Shown one piece after another: positions 14,213 through 20,327 of a stretch of DNA of 22,958 nucleotides. This stretch comes from Pontiellaceae bacterium (GTDB taxonomy: Bacteria > Verrucomicrobiota > Kiritimatiellia > Kiritimatiellales > Tichowtungiaceae): positions 1 to 22,958 of the forward strand of contig JAOZMR010000009.1 in assembly GCA_029934215.1 (NCBI GenBank), written 5' to 3'. Position 1 is the stretch's first letter, and each line of letters opens with the position of its first letter. A program made the position numbers and the translations under genes. The notes below the pieces were generated by a model that saw nothing but the letters and a program-made list of their open reading frames with translations, did not search any database and was not told the origin of the DNA.

Positions 14213-17032
14213 ATGAACGAAAAATGGATTACAGTAACGGGCGCTCGTGAGCACAATCTCAAGAATGTGAATGTGCGGATTCCGCGCAATAAACTGACGG
14301 TTATCACGGGTCTGAGCGGGTCGGGGAAGTCGTCGCTCGCATTCGATACTTTGTATGCTGAGGGTCAGCGCAAGTACGTGGAAAGTCTCTCGGCGTATGC
14401 CCGTCAATTTCTAGATCAAATGCAAAAGCCGGATGTCGATACCATCGAAGGGCTTTCGCCTGCGATATCGATTGAGCAGCGCACTGCGGGTTCAAACCCG
14501 CGCTCTATCGTCGCCACGACCACTGAGATTCATGATTATCTCCGCTTGCTTTTTCCAAGCATTGGACGTGTTCACTGCCCCAAGTGCGGGAAGCCAATCC
14601 AGCAGCAGAGCGCGGAAAATATTGTTGAGCAACTGCTCGAAATTCCGCACAAAACGAAGGTGATGATTCTCGCCCCGTTGGTGCGCGGACGCAAGGGGCG
14701 TCATGAAGAAGTTTTTGCATCCATTCAGCGGCAGGGGTTTGTGCGCGTCCGAGTGAACGGGGAGCTTCATGAGCTCGACGCTCTGCCCAAACTCGATAAA
14801 AACAAAAAGCACACCATCGAGGCCGTCATTGATCGGCTCGTCATCGCCCCCGATGCCCGAAGTCGCATCAACGATTCTGTCGAGCTCGCGCTCAGCACCG
14901 GCGAAGGGTTGCTCATTGCGATGGTTCAAAACGGCGACGACTGGGAGGACCGGCTTTTCTCCGAAAAGAACGCCTGCCTTGACTGCTCCATTAGTTTTGA
15001 AACGCTCACGCCGAAACATTTCTCGTTCAATAGCCCGTACGGCGCGTGTCCCACCTGTCACGGTCTCGGCAATCGGCTCACCTTCGACGAGGCTTTACTC
15101 GTCCCCGATGAAACCCTCTCCTTGGAGAAGTGCGTCCATCCCTGGCGGCGCGGCGGACGGCGGTTGATTCTCTACTACAAGAAACTGCTTCGCGTCCTCG
15201 CCGAGCACTACGGCGTCGACCTCGATACTCCCTTCAACGAGCTCCCAGCCGCATTCAAAAAAGTGCTTTTCTACGGATCGGGCGACGAGGAAATTACCTA
15301 TTTTATGCGTCGTCACAAAATCACCAAACCCTTCGAAGGCGTCATTCCTAGCCTCCAGCGGCGCTACACGGAAAGCGATAGCGAGTATACACAAACCCGT
15401 CTCCGTACCTATATGGAACGGCAGAAATGTACCGATTGCAACGGCGCGCGCCTACGCCCCGAAAGCCTTGCTTGCACTGTTTGCGGAAAAAACATTTACG
15501 AAATCTGCACTCTTTCCATCGAAAAGGCGCAGACATTTTTCCAAACCTTGGAACCGCTAACCGCCAATGAAATGCAGATCGCTCGCGATATTTTAAAAGA
15601 AATTCGTACCCGCCTTTCTTTTATGATGAATGTCGGGCTCGACTATCTTACGCTCGACCGGGAAAGCGGTACGCTCTCCGGCGGCGAAGCCCAGCGCATC
15701 CGGCTCGCCACGCAAATCGGCGCGGGTCTCGTCGGCGTCCTCTACGTCCTCGATGAACCGAGCATCGGCTTGCATCAGCGCGATAACGATCGCCTGCTCA
15801 CCACGCTCAAGGAGCTGCGCGACGGCGGAAACACTGTCGTTGTCGTCGAGCACGACGAACAGACCATCCGTGAGGCCGATTATGTGATCGATCTCGGCCC
15901 CGGCGCAGGCGTCCACGGCGGCGAAATCGTTTTCGCCGGAACCCCAAAACAATTGCTGAAATCCAAAAATTCGCTCACAGCGAAATATCTTCGCCGCGAG
16001 ATTGAGATCGAAATTCCTGCGAAACGAACGAATGCCGAAAACGGCTTCATCGAGATACGCGGGGCGACGGAAAACAATCTGAAGCGCGTGAACGCGAAAA
16101 TTCCTCTCGGTCTTCTCACCTGCGTCACCGGAGTTTCTGGTTCTGGGAAAAGCACGCTCACCGACACTATTTTGCGCCGGGCCCTATTTCGTCATTTCTA
16201 CGGCTCCAAAGAATGCCCAGGGAAACACAAGGAGATTTTGGGCATTGAGCAGATCGATAAGATTATTGTAATCGATCAATCGCCGATCGGACGCACGCCG
16301 CGAAGCAATCCCGTCACCTACACTGGCGCATTTTCGATCATCCGCGATCTCTTTGCAAAATTGCCCGCCTCCAACGTGCGCGGCTACGGACCCGGTCGCT
16401 TTAGTTTTAATGTGAAAGGCGGACGCTGTGAGCACTGTAAAGGGGACGGACTCCTTAAGATCGAGATGCATTTTTTGCCCGACGTCTACGTCACCTGCCC
16501 GCAATGCCTCGGTAAACGCTACAACCATGAAACGCTCGAAGTGCATTACGCCGGAAAAAACATCGCCGAGGTTTTGGAAATGACTATCACTGAAGCGTGC
16601 GAGTTTTTCAGCGCCATCCTCGGGGTGGAACGAAGACTCCGCACGCTTCGCGAAGTCGGGCTCGGTTATCTTTGTCTCGGACAATCGGCAACCACGCTTT
16701 CGGGCGGCGAGGCCCAGCGCATTAAACTCGCCTCCGAACTCAGTAAAAAAGCGACCGGAAAAACGCTATACATTCTTGACGAACCTACCACGGGGCTCCA
16801 CTTTGCCGATGTTCACAAACTTATCCAAGTATTGGAAACGTTGCGCGACGGAGGAAATACCGTGCTTGTTATTGAGCATAATCTCGATGTCATTAAACGC
16901 GCTGACCATTTAATTGACCTTGGACCCGGCGGCGGCGACCGCGGCGGGAAAATCATCGTGACAGGAACTCCCGAGAAAGTCGCACGAACCGAAAAATCCC
17001 ATACTGGAAAATATCTGGCGGAGATGCTGTAA
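14213..17032 (+). CDS. uvrA: UvrABC excinuclease subunit A
   Basis: DNA-damage recognition ATPase of nucleotide excision repair. At 939 residues it has the standard length and layout. The first ABC module has Walker A GLSGSGKSSLAF (33-44), and the second has GVSGSGKSTLTDT. Both signature motifs LSGGEAQRI(R/K)LA are present, each followed by a Walker B (LYVLDEPSIGLHQRD and LYILDEPTTGLHFAD). Zinc modules are intact: CPKCGKP, CLDC...CPTCHGLG, CTDCNG...CTVCGK and CEHCKGDG...CPQCLGKRY. It has an isolated transcription context, preceded by a divergent spacer with two TTCCAA palindromes instead of an obvious SOS (LexA) box. The next gene follows after 39 bases. Confidence 0.97.
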   Translation: MNEKWITVTGAREHNLKNVNVRIPRNKLTVITGLSGSGKSSLAFDTLYAEGQRKYVESLSAYARQFLDQMQKPDVDTIEGLSPAISIEQRTAGSNPRSIVATTTEIHDYLRLLFPSIGRVHCPKCGKPIQQQSAENIVEQLLEIPHKTKVMILAPLVRGRKGRHEEVFASIQRQGFVRVRVNGELHELDALPKLDKNKKHTIEAVIDRLVIAPDARSRINDSVELALSTGEGLLIAMVQNGDDWEDRLFSEKNACLDCSISFETLTPKHFSFNSPYGACPTCHGLGNRLTFDEALLVPDETLSLEKCVHPWRRGGRRLILYYKKLLRVLAEHYGVDLDTPFNELPAAFKKVLFYGSGDEEITYFMRRHKITKPFEGVIPSLQRRYTESDSEYTQTRLRTYMERQKCTDCNGARLRPESLACTVCGKNIYEICTLSIEKAQTFFQTLEPLTANEMQIARDILKEIRTRLSFMMNVGLDYLTLDRESGTLSGGEAQRIRLATQIGAGLVGVLYVLDEPSIGLHQRDNDRLLTTLKELRDGGNTVVVVEHDEQTIREADYVIDLGPGAGVHGGEIVFAGTPKQLLKSKNSLTAKYLRREIEIEIPAKRTNAENGFIEIRGATENNLKRVNAKIPLGLLTCVTGVSGSGKSTLTDTILRRALFRHFYGSKECPGKHKEILGIEQIDKIIVIDQSPIGRTPRSNPVTYTGAFSIIRDLFAKLPASNVRGYGPGRFSFNVKGGRCEHCKGDGLLKIEMHFLPDVYVTCPQCLGKRYNHETLEVHYAGKNIAEVLEMTITEACEFFSAILGVERRLRTLREVGLGYLCLGQSATTLSGGEAQRIKLASELSKKATGKTLYILDEPTTGLHFADVHKLIQVLETLRDGGNTVLVIEHNLDVIKRADHLIDLGPGGGDRGGKIIVTGTPEKVARTEKSHTGKYLAEML
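15539..15553. repeat. TTCCAA-N3-TTGGAA palindrome, copy 8 (in uvrA)
   Basis: TTCCAAACCTTGGAA, translated as FQTLE, the same peptide as copy 4. Confidence 0.85.
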
Positions 17033-17071
17033 ACTGATAGAGTTCATGTTTTAAAAAAACAGGAGATAAAA

Positions 17072-17704
17072 ATGAAATCAATCGTACTTCAAGAATTCCG
17101 CCATCACGGACCTTTTACACTGCTCGGGGCCATTGTCGGCGTAGGAATTGTGGTTCTCCTTCGTCTCTGGATGCCAGCATTTCTATCCACCGACCGCGCT
17201 GCGGATCTCTTTGAGTTCACGCATCCACTTCATGTTGTGCTAAGCGCAATGGTGACCGCCGCGATATTTCAAAACTATCGCGCACGCCCTAAGCGCACCT
17301 GGGCCGGCGTGTTGTCTGTGATCGCCGTCGGCTACATTGGTTCCATTGGGATTGCGACGCTGAGCGACTGTCTAATCCCGTACTGGGCAGAACGCCTTCT
17401 TGGAATGGAGCACGCGCATGCGCACATCGGGATTCTGGAGATGCCGCTGATCATCAATTTCGCCGCGCTCTTCGGAATTGGATTCGCCTATTGGACTCCG
17501 AAGACCCATTTTCCTCACACTGGGCATGTATTGCTCAGCATGGCAGCATCGCTTTTCCACATCCTGCGTGCGCAATCCGGCACATTTAGCGTTCTCGAAA
17601 GCATTAGCATCGCTCTTTTCCTTTTCATTGCCGTCTGGATTCCCTGCTGCCTAAGCGATATCGTCTTCCCGCTCCTCTTTATCAAAAAACCCGATCTGTC
17701 GTAG
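17072..17704 (+). CDS. Histidine-rich multi-pass membrane protein, unknown function
   Basis: A 210-residue protein with about five to six hydrophobic segments (about 15-37, 52-66, 78-97, 121-141, 150-165, 175-205). It is unusually rich in histidines placed in or near the helices: H11, H12, H51, H54, H114, H116, H118, H146, H149, H152 and H163, plus D99 and E123. The phrases HPLHVVLSA, LSDCLIPYW and HAHIGILEMP look like conserved family blocks, which I have seen in unnamed membrane proteins of anaerobes. No functional assignment is safe. The pattern suggests metal binding or transport. AACAGGAG precedes the ATG. It sits between uvrA and the DUF5684 gene, perhaps in one operon with the latter (23-base gap). 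Confidence 0.75.
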   Translation: MKSIVLQEFRHHGPFTLLGAIVGVGIVVLLRLWMPAFLSTDRAADLFEFTHPLHVVLSAMVTAAIFQNYRARPKRTWAGVLSVIAVGYIGSIGIATLSDCLIPYWAERLLGMEHAHAHIGILEMPLIINFAALFGIGFAYWTPKTHFPHTGHVLLSMAASLFHILRAQSGTFSVLESISIALFLFIAVWIPCCLSDIVFPLLFIKKPDLS

Positions 17705-17727
17705 AAACTCTGAAAGGAAAAATCATC

Positions 17728-18618
17728 ATGAAAAAAACTCTAATTTTTATAGTTTACGCACTCCTGGCACTTTCCCCAGTGATGGGTGAAGAAACCAAGG
17801 AGAAAGGGGTCGAGCAGGAGCGTGTAGAACAAAGCGGAGTGAGCGTTGTGGGAAACACCAACCTCATAAAAGAGATATTTAAAGAAGGCTGCAAGAATCA
17901 AGTTGAAACTGAGACCACATCGTTTTCCACGAAAGACGGCATTGCAGCATTGATCCTCTTCGCGTTTCCACTTCTATTCAGTCTCTTCATGCTCGTGACC
18001 ATGTGGCGCATTTTTACACGAGCAAACCAACCGGGATGGGGTTCTCTAATTCCAATCTACAACACATATTTACTTGTGAAAATCGCCAACAAACCCGGTT
18101 GGTGGCTGATTTTATTAATGATTCCGGTCGTGAATGTCATCCTATCAGCCCTCATTCTCGCAGGAATTTCTACGACTTTTGGTAAAGGTCTCGGTTTCAC
18201 GATTGGGCTTATTCTTCTTCCTTTTATTTTTTATCCGATTCTAGCGTTTGAAAAAACGAGCGATCCGAAGAACGGGTCATCCAAAAAAATAGTTCTAAGC
18301 ATCCTTCTTGTTTTCCTCATCGCAACGGGCGCGATACTTTATGCATCCTATTTCCTCGTTATGGAAAAACTAAGCACCGCACAAACAAGCCATTCCGAGC
18401 AAATCAACACACGCTTTATCCGCACGAAAAAACAAACCTTCTGCCTGCATGGCACAAAGACAGGCGGAACTCCCCGAGCAATGATCAATAGCAAAATCTA
18501 TCAAGTCGGGGACGAAATCGACGGTTTACGCGTACTCAGCATCGAGGCATCGAACGCAGTTCTTGAATACAACGGCGAACAGCACACAATAAATGTCGGT
18601 CAAACCGTCACATTTTAA
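17728..18618 (+). CDS. DUF5684 membrane protein with a fused C-terminal GspB/PulC-like domain
   Basis: A 296-residue protein. Residues 1-20 are a signal peptide (KKTLIFIVYALLALSPVMG). Residues about 68-175 match the DUF5684 pattern: WRIFTRANQPGWGSLIPIYN, KPGWWLILLMIPVVNVI, FGKGLGFTIGLILLPFIFYP. Another transmembrane helix (about 187-212) leads to a soluble tail whose PRAMINSKIYQVGDEIDGLRV and LEYNGEQHTINVGQTV resemble the short beta-rich 'MINGKIVxVGDxIDGxxV' module in type II secretion GspB/PulC-type proteins. The fusion is unusual. Function unknown, probably envelope-associated. GAAAGGAAAA precedes the ATG, and glnS follows after 19 bases. Confidence 0.75.
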   Translation: MKKTLIFIVYALLALSPVMGEETKEKGVEQERVEQSGVSVVGNTNLIKEIFKEGCKNQVETETTSFSTKDGIAALILFAFPLLFSLFMLVTMWRIFTRANQPGWGSLIPIYNTYLLVKIANKPGWWLILLMIPVVNVILSALILAGISTTFGKGLGFTIGLILLPFIFYPILAFEKTSDPKNGSSKKIVLSILLVFLIATGAILYASYFLVMEKLSTAQTSHSEQINTRFIRTKKQTFCLHGTKTGGTPRAMINSKIYQVGDEIDGLRVLSIEASNAVLEYNGEQHTINVGQTVTF

Positions 18619-18637
18619 TAGAAAACAGGAAAACTGT

Positions 18638-20278
18638 ATGAGCGAAACAACTAATTTTATACACGAGATCATCGACGGCGACCTCGCCTCTGGAAAACGC
18701 ACCGAAATCGTCACCCGTTTTCCGCCGGAACCGAACGGTTATCTGCACATTGGCCACGCCAAGGCCATCTGTCTCGATTTCGGAACAGCGATGAAATATC
18801 ACGGTAAATGCCATCTGCGCTTCGACGACACCAACCCGACCGCCGAAGACGTGGAATACGTAGACGCCATCAAGGACGATGTGCGCTGGCTCGGCTTCGA
18901 CTGGGGCGAAAATCTCTTTTGGGCCTCCTCCTATTTCGACAAAATGTACGACTACGCCATTGACCTCATCAAACTCGGTAAAGCCTACGTCTGCGACCTC
19001 AGCGTTGAGGACTTCAAAGCATACCGAGGCGTGCCGACCGAGCCGGGTAAAGAACCTGCAGGACGGCAACGCACCGTCGAAGAAAATCTTGAGCTCTTCG
19101 CGCAGATGAAATCCGGCGATTTCGAGGACGGCGCATATGTTCTGCGAGCCCGCATCGACATGACTTCCCCCAACCTGCACCTGCGCGACCCGGCGATCTA
19201 CCGCATCAAACACGCCGAACACCACACCACCGGCAACACCTGGTGCATCTATCCAATGTACGACTTCGCCCACTGCATCGAAGACTCCATCGAAGGCATC
19301 ACCCACTCGCTGTGCACCCTCGAATTCGAAGTTCACCGACCGCTCTACAACTGGATCCTCGAAACCCTCGGCGCCACCCAGCCGCAGCAGATTGAATTCG
19401 CCCGCCTTAACCTCACCTACACCGTAATGAGCAAGCGAAAGCTTCTCGAACTCGTGAACGAAAAACTCGTCAACGGCTGGGACGATCCTCGCCTGCCGAC
19501 GCTCTGCGGGATGCGCCGCCGAGGCTACCCCGCCGAATCGATCCGCAACTTCTGCGCCGAGATCGGTGTCACCAAAACCGAAAGCGTCAGCGATGTCGCC
19601 TTGCTCGAACACCACGTCCGCGACATCCTCAACGAAAACGCGCCGCGCCGCATGGCCGTGCTCGACCCACTCAAAGTCGTCATCACCAACTACGACGAAA
19701 ACCTCGTCGAAACCTTCGAACTGCCAAACCATCCGCAGAAAGAGGAAATGGGCACCCGCACCGTTCCCTTTACCCGCGAAATTTTCATTGAACGCGACGA
19801 CTACCTCGAGGACGCGAATCGCAAATACAAACGCTTCACCATCGGGCGCGAAGTCCGCCTGCGCGGCGTATACCTCGCCACCTGCAACGAAGCGATCAAA
19901 GACGCCGCCGGCAACATTATTGAACTCCACTGCACCATCGATCCCGAAAGCAAAGGCGGTTCCGCGCCTGACGGACGGAAAGTCAAAGGTACCATCCATT
20001 GGGTATCCGCCAGCGAAGGCGTGGAGGCCAGCGTGAATCTCTACGACCGGCTCTTCAAAGAGGAAAACCCAGCAGCCGAAGACGGCGACTACAAAGAGCT
20101 GCTCAATCCGGAATCGCTCAAAACCATCAACGGGATCGTGGAACCCGCAGCGATTGCCGGCGCCGGAACCACCTACCAATTCGAGCGCATCGGATATTTC
20201 TGCACAGATAAGAATACGACTCCTGAGACCCCGATTCTCAACCGAACCGCCGGACTCCGTGATTCTTGGAAGGGATAG
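18638..20278 (+). CDS. glnS: Glutaminyl-tRNA synthetase
   Basis: Class I synthetase that charges tRNA-Gln. 546 residues, normal for GlnRS. HIGH motif in PEPNGYLHIGHAKAI (residues 37-40), GlnRS-type RFDDTNP and WLGFDWGE, and the KMSKS equivalent VMSKRKL (263-269). The GlnRS C-terminal anticodon-binding beta barrels are recognisable (LDPLKVVITNY, FTIGREVRLRG). I start at ATG 18638 after AGGAAAA, not at the in-frame ATG upstream that overlaps the previous gene. Codon use is strongly C-ending, unlike the accessory genes on either side. The presence of GlnRS implies direct glutaminylation, though it does not exclude a parallel amidotransferase route. Confidence 0.96.
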   Translation: MSETTNFIHEIIDGDLASGKRTEIVTRFPPEPNGYLHIGHAKAICLDFGTAMKYHGKCHLRFDDTNPTAEDVEYVDAIKDDVRWLGFDWGENLFWASSYFDKMYDYAIDLIKLGKAYVCDLSVEDFKAYRGVPTEPGKEPAGRQRTVEENLELFAQMKSGDFEDGAYVLRARIDMTSPNLHLRDPAIYRIKHAEHHTTGNTWCIYPMYDFAHCIEDSIEGITHSLCTLEFEVHRPLYNWILETLGATQPQQIEFARLNLTYTVMSKRKLLELVNEKLVNGWDDPRLPTLCGMRRRGYPAESIRNFCAEIGVTKTESVSDVALLEHHVRDILNENAPRRMAVLDPLKVVITNYDENLVETFELPNHPQKEEMGTRTVPFTREIFIERDDYLEDANRKYKRFTIGREVRLRGVYLATCNEAIKDAAGNIIELHCTIDPESKGGSAPDGRKVKGTIHWVSASEGVEASVNLYDRLFKEENPAAEDGDYKELLNPESLKTINGIVEPAAIAGAGTTYQFERIGYFCTDKNTTPETPILNRTAGLRDSWKG

Positions 20279-20281
20279 AAG

Positions 20282-20295
20282 TTCGATTTTCGATT
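20282..20295. repeat. Heptamer tandem repeat TTCGATT after glnS
   Basis: TTCGATT twice in tandem, four bases past the glnS stop, at the junction with the accessory helicase gene. Close kin of the TTCGATA heptamers at 6755. Confidence 0.55.
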
Positions 20296-20327
20296 CTTTT
20301 GGTGAAGATGTGTGTTTGGAGGATGGT

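Noticed and set aside
14138..14407. Minus-strand frame overlapping the uvrA start and the divergent spacer
   Set aside because: It overlaps the N terminus of uvrA and the palindromes; the protein resembles nothing.
18608..20179. Long minus-strand open frame (523 codons) opposite glnS
   Set aside because: It is a by-product of the strong C-ending codon bias of glnS; the product has no recognisable domain and is repetitive in V, F and G.
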